A stretch of DNA of 64,000 nt from Leclercia adecarboxylata (GCA_002360945.1 DERO01000029.1:128167-192166), one strand, 5' to 3'; shown: positions 9,282 to 19,700, numbered from the stretch's first letter. Notes: generated from the letters alone by a model not told the origin. Translations and numbers: made by a program.

Positions 9282-10088
9282 ATGCAACATCCTATGTTGA
9301 CCATCGCCGTGCGCGCAGCGCGCAAGGCGGGTAATGTAATTGCCAAACACTACGAGACCCCAGATTCCGTAGAAACCAGCCAGAAAGGCAGCAATGACTT
9401 TGTGACTAACGTCGATAAAGCCGCAGAAGCGATTATTATCGAAACCATTCGCAAATCTTACCCGCAGCACACCATCATCACCGAAGAAAGCGGTGAGCAT
9501 GCAGGCGAAGATCAGGATGTTCAGTGGGTTATCGATCCTCTGGATGGCACCACCAACTTCGTTAAACGTCTGCCACATTTCGCTGTTTCTATCGCCGTAC
9601 GCATCAAAGGCCGTACTGAAGTCGCGGTGGTTTACGATCCAATGCGTAACGAACTCTTCACTGCAACCCGTGGTCAGGGCGCACAGCTGAACGGCTACCG
9701 TCTGCGCGGCACCAACGCTCGCGATCTCGACGGCACTATCCTGGCGACCGGTTTCCCGTTCAAAGCTAAACAGCACGCCCCTGCCTACATGAAAATCCTG
9801 GGCAAACTGTTCACCGAATGCGCTGACTTCCGCCGCACCGGTTCCGCTGCGCTGGACCTGGCCTACGTTGCCGCGGGCCGCGTTGATGGTTACTTTGAAA
9901 TTGGCCTGAAGCCGTGGGACTTCGCTGCTGGCGAACTGATTGCCCGTGAAGCGGGTGCGCTGGTGTGTGATTTCACCGGTGGCCACAACTACATGCTGTC
10001 TGGCAACATCGTTGCAGGTAACCCACGCGTGGTGAAAGCGATGCTGGCAAACATGCGTGACGAACTGAGTGAAGCGCTGAAGCGTTAA
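9282..10088 (+). CDS. suhB: SuhB, inositol-1-monophosphatase and rRNA antitermination factor
   Basis: Mg-dependent inositol monophosphatase fold protein that in E. coli also joins the Nus complex for rRNA transcription and folding. The 268 residues contain the metal site EES (about 68-70) and DPLDGTTNF (about 85-93) and the C-terminal WDFAAGELIAREAGA block. It is one residue longer than E. coli SuhB (MQHPML instead of MHPML). It diverges from trmJ. Confidence 0.96.
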   Translation: MQHPMLTIAVRAARKAGNVIAKHYETPDSVETSQKGSNDFVTNVDKAAEAIIIETIRKSYPQHTIITEESGEHAGEDQDVQWVIDPLDGTTNFVKRLPHFAVSIAVRIKGRTEVAVVYDPMRNELFTATRGQGAQLNGYRLRGTNARDLDGTILATGFPFKAKQHAPAYMKILGKLFTECADFRRTGSAALDLAYVAAGRVDGYFEIGLKPWDFAAGELIAREAGALVCDFTGGHNYMLSGNIVAGNPRVVKAMLANMRDELSEALKR

Positions 10089-10113
10089 TTCCCGATAACC
10101 GCACCGCGCGGTT

Positions 10114-10159
10114 CCCTCTCCCTGTGGGAGAGGGTTAGGGTGAGGGCATCAGGCCGCAC
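10114..10159. repeat. CCCTCTCCC/GGGAGAGGG dispersed repeat
   Basis: Inverted copy of the element at 8369 and 29176: arms CCCTCTCCC and GGGAGAGGG with a three-base loop, then TTAGGGTGAGGGCATCAGGCC. It follows suhB and may act as its 3' end. Confidence 0.7.
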
Positions 10160-10163
10160 CCAA

Positions 10164-11129
10164 TTAAAACGGCCGCATCCCCCTGCCCGCCGGCACCGCA
10201 CTGACCCACATCATCACCGCCGCCACCAGCAACACGACCCCACCGGCTAATGCCAGGGTTGTCCATCCGATCTGTCGCCACAGCACCGGCGCTCTATTGC
10301 CGCTGAGCCTGACCGCCAGCTGACGAAAACCGTGCACCAGCAGCGCCAGGGAAGAGATAGTTAATCCCGTTCCCGCCGCCATCGCCAGCGCCGAGGCCAC
10401 GCCCCAGCTGAACACGCCGATCACCTTACTGAACAGCAGCACCATGATCGCCCCGGAACAGGGTCGCATGCCCATCGACAGAATAATCATCGTCCGCGCC
10501 CGCCAGTCGTCCGCGCGCTGGATCTGCGTCGGGCTCGGCAGATGCTGATGGCCGCAGCCGCAGCTGGCATCGTGAACGTGATGCGGGGTAAAGGCTTTGA
10601 AGGTCGGTTTACGCAGCAGGGCGCGCAGTTTTTTCAACGCCCGCCAGCAGAGCATCAGCCCCAGCATGCCCACCAGGGCATAGCTTGCCTTCTCCAGCCA
10701 GAAGCTGCTCATGTGCAGATCCCGCGCCGGGAGCTGCAGCAGGGTTAACACCCCCATCACCAGGGCGATCGCCACAACTCCCTGTAATAACGAGGAGGCC
10801 AGGGTTAAACCGATGCTCGATTTCAGCTTTGAGGGATGGGTGGCAAGCCAGGTGGCGATGACGATCTTGCCGTGGCCCGGCCCCAGGGCGTGCAATACGC
10901 CGTATAAAAAGCTGAATATCAGCAGCGATCCGCCCGCCGCCGTCGGGTTATCGGCCACCGCCTTCAGCAGGCCGCTCATCTGCTGGTTGACGTCCCGCTG
11001 CCAGAGAATGCTCTGGCGCATCACCTGCGGCCACGCCTGCCAGAGCCAGACGCTCCCCGCCACCATCGCGACCAGAAACAGCCCCAGCGGCCAGAGATCC
11101 CACCCGCGTCGCGCACGAACTACTGACAT
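10164..11129 (-). CDS. NicO-family metal transporter (ZevB/RcnA-like)
   Basis: Polytopic membrane protein of 321 residues with the NicO signatures HALGPGHGK (about 85-93) and GMRPCSGA (about 222-229), a first membrane segment at about 13-31, and a His/Cys-rich cytoplasmic loop (HHVHDASCGCGHQH, about 182-195) that likely binds metal. The family moves nickel or cobalt, and in Haemophilus influenzae a DUF1007/NicO pair named ZevAB is needed for zinc uptake. It overlaps the upstream DUF1007 gene by 10 bases, so the two are one unit. Metal and direction cannot be read from sequence. E. coli has yfhR at this locus instead. Confidence 0.85.
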   Translation of the reverse strand: MSVVRARRGWDLWPLGLFLVAMVAGSVWLWQAWPQVMRQSILWQRDVNQQMSGLLKAVADNPTAAGGSLLIFSFLYGVLHALGPGHGKIVIATWLATHPSKLKSSIGLTLASSLLQGVVAIALVMGVLTLLQLPARDLHMSSFWLEKASYALVGMLGLMLCWRALKKLRALLRKPTFKAFTPHHVHDASCGCGHQHLPSPTQIQRADDWRARTMIILSMGMRPCSGAIMVLLFSKVIGVFSWGVASALAMAAGTGLTISSLALLVHGFRQLAVRLSGNRAPVLWRQIGWTTLALAGGVVLLVAAVMMWVSAVPAGRGMRPF

Positions 11130-11758
11130 TGCAGGGTCACTGTCTGGGCAAACTGTTTGCCGAGATCCATGTCTTCCGGGGGCGCGTCGTCTTTATCCAG
11201 CGAGCTGGCAAAGTTGAGCGTCTCATCGCTGGGCTCCGGGGTGTCCACGCTGATGGAACAGCTTTTTTGCAGCCCGGCAGGCAGCGACACATCGTCATCC
11301 TCGGCGTAGCTCATGTCCACGTAGTAGGAGGGATCGAAGGTGGAGAAGGTGTATTTCTGTCCGGCCAGCGGCTGCGGCTCCGCCAGCGGCAGGATAAAGG
11401 TCAGCACCGCCTGATGCTCCTGACGGGTCATGCCGTACTGGGTGGGGCGATTGAGGAATTTCACCTTCTGCCCGTCATGCCAGAACTCTGTGAAGTAGTG
11501 CTGACCGAGCACGTTAGCCATCACTTCCGCCGCCAGCTTTTTCCAGATCTCGTCCCCCGGCTTTGCGTTTCCGGCATCGTACAGCAGATCGGCGGAGGTC
11601 AGCTCATCCATCGCCCAGCGCATCTTCAGCCCGGTAAGCTGGTTATCTTTCACCATGAGCTGCGTTTTCAGGGTGATAAAGCTGTGAGGGTGCGCGGCGG
11701 CGGCAAAAGACAAAACCGCCAAAAAAAGCGTTGCTGCGCTGCGTTTCACTGTTTGCAT
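11120..11758 (-). CDS. DUF1007-family periplasmic protein (ZevA-like)
   Basis: The 212-residue protein begins with a signal peptide (MQTVKRSAATLFLAVLSFAAA, cleavage before HPHSF) so the mature N-terminus starts with two histidines, a plausible metal site. The remainder matches the DUF1007 family in its pattern (FITLKTQL, GLKMRWAMDELTSADLLYD, YFTEFWHDGQKVKF, FDPSYYVDM). Family members such as H. influenzae ZevA are partners of NicO-type transporters. It is the first gene of a two-gene unit divergent from csiE. I saw no Zur or NikR palindrome upstream. Confidence 0.82.
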   Translation of the reverse strand: MQTVKRSAATLFLAVLSFAAAAHPHSFITLKTQLMVKDNQLTGLKMRWAMDELTSADLLYDAGNAKPGDEIWKKLAAEVMANVLGQHYFTEFWHDGQKVKFLNRPTQYGMTRQEHQAVLTFILPLAEPQPLAGQKYTFSTFDPSYYVDMSYAEDDDVSLPAGLQKSCSISVDTPEPSDETLNFASSLDKDDAPPEDMDLGKQFAQTVTLQCQ

Positions 11759-11881
11759 CTCATCCTCACGTCAAAAATTCTGTGATGTTCACCCGCATTC
11801 CTGAAGGAAAGCCCGGCATCCTGTGCTACGGGGTACATCCTTTAGCTATTCTTATCAAACACCCTACCTGGAACCCGACAG

Positions 11882-13159
11882 ATGATGACGACTCTCGAAA
11901 TGCCATCTGCACTTTCCAGTTCGCAGCGCCGCTGCCAGGTTCTGTTGATGCTCTATGTGCCGGGCTTTCGCGCTACCCTGCAAAGCATCAGTGAAATCAA
12001 TGGAGTCGATGATGCCCTCTGCCGGCAGGATATCGACGAGATGCGCATGGAGATCCAGCGCTATCACCAGCTCGACATTGCGACACAGCATGATGGCTGC
12101 TACCTGCTGGAAGGTAGCCACCTGAACCAACGTTTATGCCTGCTGCACTGGTTGCGCAGGGCGTTACGCCTCTGCCCCCACTTTGTCGCGCAGCAGTTTA
12201 CCCCATCTCTGAAAATCGCGCTAAAGCAGCTCGGCATTGCCCGCACTTTATATGATGATACCAACCTGCGGGCGCTGATTAATTTTTGCTCCCGCCGCCT
12301 GCAGCGCCAGTTTGAATGCCGGGACACGCAGTTTTTGCAGCTTTATCTGCAGTACTGTCTGCTCCAGCACCAGCTCGGCCAGAGCCCGGCATTTTCGGTG
12401 GTTCAGCGCAACTGGACCCAGTCACGCAGCGAATATCTGATGGCGCAGGAGATTGTGCGCCACTGGCAGCGCCGCGTGGCGCTGGCACCTAACGCCGATG
12501 AACAGCCGTTTCTGGCGCTGCTGTTTATGATGCTCCGTACGCCGGATCCCCTGCGCGATGCGCATCAGGAAGATGACCGTCTGCGCCGCACCATCACCCG
12601 CATGATCGCCCGCTTTCATGGACAAACCGGGATGCAGTTCAGCGACGAGCAGGGGCTGATTGACCAGCTCTATATTCATCTGGCCCAGGCCCTGGACCGC
12701 TCGCTGTTTGGTATTGGCATCGACAACAGCCTGCCCGAGGAGATCCACCGCCTCTATCCGCGTCTGATGCGTACCACCCGGGAGGTGCTGTTTGAGCTGG
12801 AGGCAGAGTTTGGCCTGCGCTTCTCCGAGGAGGAGTCGAGCCTGGTGGCGGTGATCTTCGGCGCCTGGCTGATGCAGGAGAGCGATCTGCATGAAAAGCA
12901 GGTGGTGTTACTGACCGGAGAGGATAAAGCCTGCGAAGAGCTGATTGAGCAGCAGCTGCGGGAGCTGACCCTGCTGCCGCTGAACATTCGTTATGTGACG
13001 TTACAGGCCTTTCAGAAGGAGGGAGCCCCGCGCGAGGCCGCCCTGGTGGTCACCCCCTATACCACCGCCCTGCCGCTGTTCTCGCCGCCGCTCATCCACG
13101 CCGTCGAGGCGTTGAATGCGCAGCAGCAGGAACATATTCGCGCCATGCTGGAGTCTTAG
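11882..13159 (+). CDS. csiE: CsiE, stationary-phase inducible PRD-containing protein
   Basis: In E. coli csiE is induced in stationary phase through sigma-S and CRP; its molecular target is unknown. The 425-residue product has the layout of antiterminator/activator proteins with PTS regulation domains: an N-terminal helix-turn-helix (RRCQVLLMLYVPG... to about 75) and two PRD-like helical domains. A TGTGA half-site at 11782-11786 upstream is too little to claim a CRP site. The gene ends in a four-base overlap with the convergent hcaT. Confidence 0.93.
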   Translation: MMTTLEMPSALSSSQRRCQVLLMLYVPGFRATLQSISEINGVDDALCRQDIDEMRMEIQRYHQLDIATQHDGCYLLEGSHLNQRLCLLHWLRRALRLCPHFVAQQFTPSLKIALKQLGIARTLYDDTNLRALINFCSRRLQRQFECRDTQFLQLYLQYCLLQHQLGQSPAFSVVQRNWTQSRSEYLMAQEIVRHWQRRVALAPNADEQPFLALLFMMLRTPDPLRDAHQEDDRLRRTITRMIARFHGQTGMQFSDEQGLIDQLYIHLAQALDRSLFGIGIDNSLPEEIHRLYPRLMRTTREVLFELEAEFGLRFSEEESSLVAVIFGAWLMQESDLHEKQVVLLTGEDKACEELIEQQLRELTLLPLNIRYVTLQAFQKEGAPREAALVVTPYTTALPLFSPPLIHAVEALNAQQQEHIRAMLES

Positions 13160-14292
13160 CGCGCTGCCACCCGCGGACGCAGCACGATCGCGGGCAGCGC
13201 TACCAGCGCCATCACCCAGAACACGCCGTGGCCGAGATGCTGGTACAGGAAACCGGCAAACACCGTCATGATCGCAATACTGCCGCCCATCGCCACCGCC
13301 GAGTAGACCGCCTGCAGGCGGATCACATCGCCGCCTTCACGCGCCGAGATATAGCGCATCGCTGCCAGGTGGCACACCGTAAAGGTGCCGCAGTGCAGGA
13401 TCTGCGCGACAATCAGCCACGGCAGCTCGGTAGTCCAGCCCATGATCCCCCAGCGGGCGATACCGCAGACCGCAGAGAGCAGGAGCAGATCCCGGGCGGT
13501 AAAGCGGCGGAACAGGCGGTTGCTGAGGGCAAAGATGATCACCTCCGCCACCACGCCCAGCGACCAGAGATAGCCGACGGCCGAAGCGGAATACCCGGCC
13601 CCCTGCCAGTAAATGGCGCTGAAGCCATAGTAGGCGGCATGCGCCCCCTGCAGCAGGCAGACGCAGGCGAGGAAACGCCAGCTCTGGGCCACCAGCGAGC
13701 GCCATGCCGGCCAGCCTGCGCTCTCCTGCTGGCGGCTTTCGCCCTGCGGCATCACCGAGGGGCGCAGCAGCATCCCGAGCAGCATCGACATAATCCCCAC
13801 GCTCAGCAGGGCCAGAATGGCGCGATAGTCATACAGGCTCACCAGCTTGCCCACCAGCGCCGAGCCAATCACAAAGGCGATCGAGCCCCACAGCCGCACC
13901 CGGCCATAGTCCATGGTGATCTGCTTCTGCCAGGTGTTGGCCAGCGCATCGGTCAGCGGCACCAGCGGCGAGAAGAAGAGGTTAAAGCCCACCATCACCA
14001 CCACCAGCCAGGCAAACTGCTGGCTGACCCAAAAGCCGGCCATAAACACCAGGGTGAGCAGCGCCAGCACGCGCACGGCTTTGATTAACAGGGAGGGATC
14101 GCTGACGCGCGGTGCAATCAGCAGGCTACCGAGAAAACGCGCCACCAGGCCCGAGCCGAGCAGAACGCCAATCATCTCCGGAGTGAGGCCGATTCCCTTG
14201 AGCCAGACGCTCCAGAAAGGCAGAAATATACCGTAGCTAAAAAAGTAGGTGAAGTAGCTGAGCGCCAGCCAGCGTGTGGAATGCAAAACCAT
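13156..14292 (-). CDS. hcaT: HcaT, 3-phenylpropionate permease-type MFS transporter
   Basis: Major facilitator protein of 378 residues, 12 hydrophobic segments, close to E. coli HcaT (MVLHSTRWLALSYFTYFFSY start; SWLACVCLLQGAHAAYYG-type block near 210). The ATG at 14292 is chosen over an upstream start because it has a GGGAGGG ribosome site and matches the family N-terminus. HcaT is believed to import 3-phenylpropionate in E. coli. The hcaR regulator and hcaEFCBD dioxygenase genes that follow it in E. coli are not present, so its substrate here is uncertain. Confidence 0.92.
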   Translation of the reverse strand: MVLHSTRWLALSYFTYFFSYGIFLPFWSVWLKGIGLTPEMIGVLLGSGLVARFLGSLLIAPRVSDPSLLIKAVRVLALLTLVFMAGFWVSQQFAWLVVVMVGFNLFFSPLVPLTDALANTWQKQITMDYGRVRLWGSIAFVIGSALVGKLVSLYDYRAILALLSVGIMSMLLGMLLRPSVMPQGESRQQESAGWPAWRSLVAQSWRFLACVCLLQGAHAAYYGFSAIYWQGAGYSASAVGYLWSLGVVAEVIIFALSNRLFRRFTARDLLLLSAVCGIARWGIMGWTTELPWLIVAQILHCGTFTVCHLAAMRYISAREGGDVIRLQAVYSAVAMGGSIAIMTVFAGFLYQHLGHGVFWVMALVALPAIVLRPRVAAR

Positions 14293-14364
14293 GAATCCCT
14301 CCCGTTTTGGAGGCGATAGTCTGGCGGTAAAAACAGGCTGGCGCAAGCGGGTATTAACCGCTTA

Positions 14365-15207
14365 TTAACAACTCCCGGCGGCGCTGTCGACGGCAATATC
14401 CATCGCAAATTGGGTGCTGTCACCCGGGCGCAAAACCACCAGCCCAGGCTGTCCGGGCAGGTTGTGGGCGTTGACCGGATGGCTCTGCGGCTCGAGGCAT
14501 AAGAATGATTTACCCGACATTCTGAACAGCATCAGCCACGGAGTTTGCGCGGTAATTGTGATATTCATCACATCACGCTGGAGGGTCGCCGCGCCGTTCC
14601 AGCCGGAGTAGCCGACATTCAGCCAGCCATCGCTCCCCTGCTGCGCCGTGCTGAAATCGATATCCGGTGGGATCTCGCTCTGCCACGCCTGGGGTAAATG
14701 GTGCTCCCCTTCCGGCCAGTAGCCGCTGGCGGAGAATTGCAGGCGGCTGCGCTCGTCAAAGTAAAACCACGGATGAAAGCCCAGGCCGTACAGCATCGGC
14801 TGCGGCCCGAGATGGGTGAGCATCAGCTCCGCGCGCAGCACGTTCCCGCGTAGCTGATAGCGCAGCGTCGCCTGATAATCAAAGCCGCACGCATGCTGGC
14901 GACGCAGCGTCAGAACACACGACGCATCCGTCAGCGACGCGACTTCCCAGCGTGCCTGCCAGCCATCACCGTGCAAAAAGAAGCGCTCGTCCACCGGGCT
15001 TTGCGGCAGCGTAATCTCCCGCCCCTGAAACGCAAAGCGATTACCAGCCACCCGGTTGACCAGCGGTACCATCGGAAACAGCGCGCTGTCACCCTCACCC
15101 CACAGCACGGGCTGCCCGTAGGTGAGGGAGAACAGTTCCTGTAAGCCGCCGCCCTGCGGATTGACGCGCATCCGCAGATGCGCGTTTTCTATTAACAACA
15201 GGTCCAT
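14365..15207 (-). CDS. Aldose 1-epimerase (mutarotase) family protein, YphB-like
   Basis: The 280 residues show the galactose-mutarotase fold markers: NRVAGNRF (about 51-58), the catalytic-type HGDGW (about 79-83), GLGFHPWFYF (about 141-150, second histidine) and a late FLCLEPQSHPVNA block carrying the catalytic-position glutamate. This pattern is shared with E. coli YphB, but identity looks moderate, so strict orthology is not claimed. The start ATG overlaps the stop of the sugar porter (TGATG), showing coupling. It would equilibrate anomers of the sugar brought in by the porter. Confidence 0.85.
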   Translation of the reverse strand: MDLLLIENAHLRMRVNPQGGGLQELFSLTYGQPVLWGEGDSALFPMVPLVNRVAGNRFAFQGREITLPQSPVDERFFLHGDGWQARWEVASLTDASCVLTLRRQHACGFDYQATLRYQLRGNVLRAELMLTHLGPQPMLYGLGFHPWFYFDERSRLQFSASGYWPEGEHHLPQAWQSEIPPDIDFSTAQQGSDGWLNVGYSGWNGAATLQRDVMNITITAQTPWLMLFRMSGKSFLCLEPQSHPVNAHNLPGQPGLVVLRPGDSTQFAMDIAVDSAAGSC

Positions 15208-16649
15208 CAGTGTACGCGCCCGGCATCCGCCGTCGCGGCCACTTTGCTGTGCTGTTTCTCCAACTGCTCTTCCAGCGCTTCGAGCGTCACGCCTTTGGTT
15301 TCCGGGACTTTACGCAGGATGTAGAGATACCCGGCGGCGCAGATCACGCCGTAGAGCAGGAAGCTGCCCGCCGCCCCCAGCCCGGCATTAAGCAGCGGGA
15401 AGGTGTAGGTCAGCAGGAAGCAGGCGATCCACAGGGCCAGCGTTCCCATCGACATCGCCAGACCACGCACGCGGTTGGGGAAGATCTCCGACAGCAGCAC
15501 CCAGGTCACCGGGGCCAGGGTCAGGGCATAGATGGCAATCGCCGCCAGCACCAGCAGCAGTACCGGCCAGCCCATGATGTTCATGGCGTAGGCGCTGGCA
15601 ATCAGCACGTAGATAATGGTTAAGCCCGATGCGCCCAACAGCATCAGCTTGCGGCGACCAATCTTGTCCACCAGCGGCAGCGCCGCCAGGGTGAAGACCA
15701 GGTTGATGATGCCGGTCGCCACAATCGACTTCAGGGTGTCGTTAATATCAAACCCGGCCGAGGCGAAGATCTCCTGGGCATAGTTGAAGATAACGTTGAT
15801 CCCACACCACTGCTGGAACATCGCCAGCACCATGCCGATGATGACGATCGGCTTGACCTGCGGCTGCAGCAGCGTGGAGAACGCCACTTTCTGGGTGTCT
15901 TTTTCCAGGGTGTGGGCGATCTCTTTTAAGGTCTGGCTGGCGTACTCCGGGGTGCCAATACGCTCCAGCATGGCGCGGGCGCGTTCCGGCTTGCCGGCCT
16001 TCATCAGCCAGCGCGGGGATTCAGGAACAAAGAACATCAGCGCCAGGAATGCGAGAGCGGGAACCAGCTCGGCACCGAACATCCAGCGCCAGCCGGTTTG
16101 TCCGTTCCAGGTCTGGACGATGGCCTCCTGGGTGGCACCAGGTGCGACCGGCTCAGCAATCATCAGGTTGATCAGCTGCGCCGCCAGCACCCCCACCACG
16201 ATGGTCAGCTGGTTGATGGCGACGAAGCGCCCCCGCTTATCCGCCGGGCTGACCTCGGCGATATAGAGCGGACTGAGGGCCGACGCCAGGCCAATCCCGA
16301 CCCCGCCGACGATGCGATAGACTACGAACATGTCAAAGCTGCTCGCCACCGCCGTGCCCCACGCCGAGGCGCTGAACAGCACTGCCGAGAGGATCAGCGG
16401 CCATTTGCGGCCAAATTTATCGGCGCACCATCCCGATATTAAAGCCCCGAAAATACAGCCCACCAGCGCCGAACTCATCGCCCAGCCGGACTGCGCCGGA
16501 TCGGTAATCGAGAACCAGGCTTCATAGAAGGGTTTGGCCCCGCCAATCACCACCCAGTCGTAGCCAAACAGTAATCCACCGCAGGCGGCGACCAGACAGA
16601 TTGTCCAGACGTAGCCCATTTTCAGTTGTGTCTGCGCACTGTTATTCAT
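15207..16649 (-). CDS. MFS sugar porter (XylE/GalP-type sugar:H+ symporter family)
   Basis: A 480-residue, 12-segment inner-membrane carrier with the diagnostic sugar porter motifs: GGLLFGYD near residue 24, GWCADKFGRK (about 72), RIVGGVGIG (about 112), PESPRWL (about 229), GINVIFNYAQ (about 294) and PETKG (about 451). It is preceded by a GAGGA ribosome site and lies between the YphG-type gene and the mutarotase gene. In E. coli this place in the yph cluster is taken by a dehydrogenase (yphC) and an ABC transporter (yphDEF), so this is a different uptake route. The sugar is unknown. Confidence 0.88.
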   Translation of the reverse strand: MNNSAQTQLKMGYVWTICLVAACGGLLFGYDWVVIGGAKPFYEAWFSITDPAQSGWAMSSALVGCIFGALISGWCADKFGRKWPLILSAVLFSASAWGTAVASSFDMFVVYRIVGGVGIGLASALSPLYIAEVSPADKRGRFVAINQLTIVVGVLAAQLINLMIAEPVAPGATQEAIVQTWNGQTGWRWMFGAELVPALAFLALMFFVPESPRWLMKAGKPERARAMLERIGTPEYASQTLKEIAHTLEKDTQKVAFSTLLQPQVKPIVIIGMVLAMFQQWCGINVIFNYAQEIFASAGFDINDTLKSIVATGIINLVFTLAALPLVDKIGRRKLMLLGASGLTIIYVLIASAYAMNIMGWPVLLLVLAAIAIYALTLAPVTWVLLSEIFPNRVRGLAMSMGTLALWIACFLLTYTFPLLNAGLGAAGSFLLYGVICAAGYLYILRKVPETKGVTLEALEEQLEKQHSKVAATADAGRVH

Positions 16650-16720
16650 GTTGATTCCTCTTTAAGGGAAACGCAGGGTACAGAGGGTTAACGGGTGAGT
16701 CTCCCCACCCGCCGGGTCAG

Positions 16721-19700
16721 TTAATGGAAAATGTTGGTGGCCTGCGCATGCTGAATCAGGTGCGCTTTATCATGGGCCGGGTTCAGTGCCAGCAAGGCCG
16801 CCAGCTGGCGTTTGCAGGCTGCACTGTCACCCAGCCCGGCATGGCCCAACGCCTCAATAAACAGGCAGTGCTGCTGATGCTGCTGACCGGATGGGGTATC
16901 CAGCACCACCAGATCCGGCAGCGAGACCGCAAAGAAATCGGCCTCCGGCACGTCGTCACGATGGGCTTCCACCCAGGCCAGGAACCCCTGGAAGTGGCGC
17001 TCCGCCGCGGCGCTGTCACCCAGCTGGCGCAGGGCCATCCCCTGCCAGAACAGGTAATCCGCCGGCTGATCGTTGTAGTAGCGCCCGGCGTCGAGGGTCG
17101 AGCCCCCCTGCGCCGCCCGGGCAAAGCAGCGCTGCGCCTCGGCCTGCGCATCGCCGCGAGCGTGACAGTAGCCCAGCAGATACCAGATATCGTTATCGGT
17201 CTGCCCCGGCAGACGCCCCTCCCCCAGGTTGTGCGGATAGCGCAGGGCCGCCTGCAGCAGGGCAATCGCCTCGTGGAACTCGCCGCGAGCGATGTGCTGC
17301 AAGGCGCGATGCTGCTGGTTGAGCAGATACTGCCCTGTCACCTTGCCTTCGCCGCCTTCCCACGGATGGAACTGACGCGCCTGAAGCACATGCGCCGCAG
17401 CGTCGTAGTGCCCGGAACCGTTCCACAGACTTAACAGTTCCGCGGTGAGGTCATCGCGTTTCAGCGCCACCGCCTCCCGCTCGGTGAGCATGGCGAGGCG
17501 TTTTGCCACCGGCTGGCCGGTGAGCTTATTGAGATAATCCAGCTCAAACAGGAAGCGTGGGTTTTCCGGCTCCAGCGCCACGGCGCGTTGCAGATGCTGC
17601 TCTGCCAGCGCCAGGTTGTGCTCTTTGTTCCAGGCGTAGATCCCCAGCAGGCGGTGCGCCGGTGCAAACTGCGGCTCCTGTTCCAGGGTGGTTTGCCAGC
17701 ACCGCACCGCATCGTCGTAGCGGCGCTTGCTGTACCAGAAGCAGCCCAGCAGATAGCAAGCGAAGGGATCATCCTGCAGGGTTTGTAGCATCTGCACTTC
17801 ATCCAGCGCGTTCGGGAAACGCACCCGGTTAGGTTCGCTGCGGCGTGCGGCGGCAATGTAGCGAGCGCGAGTGGCGGGATCGTCGCTTAAGGCGGCCTGC
17901 CAGAGCTGGGGCAAGGTCTCCTGACTGTCGAGCAGGTCCAGCATCTCGCGGGCGGCGTCGCGCATGCCCATCGAGGTTAACCAGCCTGCCAGCACGCAGG
18001 CGTTGGCCCCGCGGCGGCCGGTGACCTGTAGCAGCTGGTCACGCGCGGCCTCGTCCCGGCCGATCGCCCAGCGGGCATAGTGCAGGGCGTAGCTCAGGGG
18101 ATGGCTTTGCAGGCAGCTTGCAATGTACGCCAGTGCGGCGCTTTCGCCTTCAACCTGAGCCAGGGCCAGCGCTTTCAGCCCCATCGCCAGATTGTTGCTG
18201 GCATTGATCCCGAGGCTGATGTCGACTTTTTCCAGCGCGTCAGCGTAATGGCCGCGCTTCATCGCCAGCCGGGCCAGCGACCAGAAGGCGGCATCACGGC
18301 AGTTTCCGCTCCACGAGGCTTTGTAGTAGCGATCCCAGGCGGCATCGTCGTCACCCTGCCGCTCCAGGGCCGTTGCCAGCAGCTGGCTGGCTTCGCCGTC
18401 GCGCGGGTTCTTATTCAGCTTATGGGCGCGCACCAGCGCGGCTTCGGCACAGCCCTGCGCCAGCTCCCAGTCGGCGCGGTTCAGCGCCAGGGTGCCCAGC
18501 GCCACGTTGTTGCGATAGTCGTGGGCATCCAGCTCCAGCGCGCGGCGGTAGTAATCCTCCGCATAACGGCTGGCGTGGTTGTACTGCTCCAGATGCTGAC
18601 CAATAAAGTAGAGTTCATCGCTGTTGCTGATGGCTTCCGGCATGGCGGGCGCGGTGGCCGGGTCCGGCAGCGGGGTCTCTTCGGCGATATGCTCCTGATA
18701 ATGCAGCAGGGTACGGCCCGCTGTGTCTTTTACCCTCAGGGTTAAGCGCTGCGGCCATTCGTCCGCCAGCGCCTGCTGCCAGCTTTCGCCCGGCATCAGG
18801 GTCAGCTGCGTCTCCCACACCGGCTTGCCGTCTGCGATCAGTTCAAGGCGCACGTCCTGAAGCGGAGCGATGGCGTAAAGGCCGAGGTGCAGCTGCTGCT
18901 CACAGCGCTCCAGCTTAAGCGCCACCTGCGTGTTGGCGTTGTGCACCAGCCCCAGCTCGCTGTAGGGCAGGAAGTTCTGCACGAAGATCTTCTCTTCATA
19001 AGGGTCAAGCCAGGTGAAATCCGGCTGGTTGTCGGTGAAGACGCCGGTCATCAGCTCGATATAGGGGCCGTTTTCATCGGTCAGATTGCGATCCCAGGCG
19101 CGACCAAAATCGTCATGGCCCCAGGACCACTGCTTTTTACCCGGAGAAACGTGGTGATCGGCCACGTGCAGCAGCCCACCCCGCTCGCCGTGATGGTATG
19201 CGCCGACAAAGTCGTAGTCCGATTTTTCCGCCATGTAGGAGGTCGGGACCGGCACGTTTTTGTAGCGCGAGATGTCCACGCCCGCCGAGTAATCGACTTT
19301 ATAGTAGGTACCGGTGGCGATCGGGAAGGCCGATACTGCGCGCTTGCCGTGGTCAAACACCGCCGTAACGTCCGGCGGGAAGACGCTCTGATGATCGTCC
19401 CCGCCCTTCACCGCCGGGTTCGCCCACCACAGGAAGTGGCGCGGCGTGGCGTTGCCGTTGAAGACTTTGCCGGTGATTTCAATTAACGCCCGGTCCGGGT
19501 AGAGCGTAAATCCGGTCATGACCTGCAGGCCGCGCATCGGCTCGGCCTCGCCCAGCCAGACGGTCTGCGCCCCGCTCTCCAGGGCCTGAAGGGTCACGTC
19601 GACCGGCATAAAGGTGGTCGGGCGATGGTGCTGCGGCCAGTTAAATTCGATCCCGCCGGAGATCCACGGCCCCAGCAGGCCCACCAGCGCCGGTTTCACC

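Noticed and set aside
9048..9986. A 312-codon open frame on the reverse strand
   Set aside because: It is antisense to suhB and overlaps the start of trmJ; no protein family features.
11759..11881. Zur, NikR or CRP site in the spacer between the DUF1007 gene and csiE
   Set aside because: Only a single TGTGA half-site was found; no full palindrome for any of these regulators.
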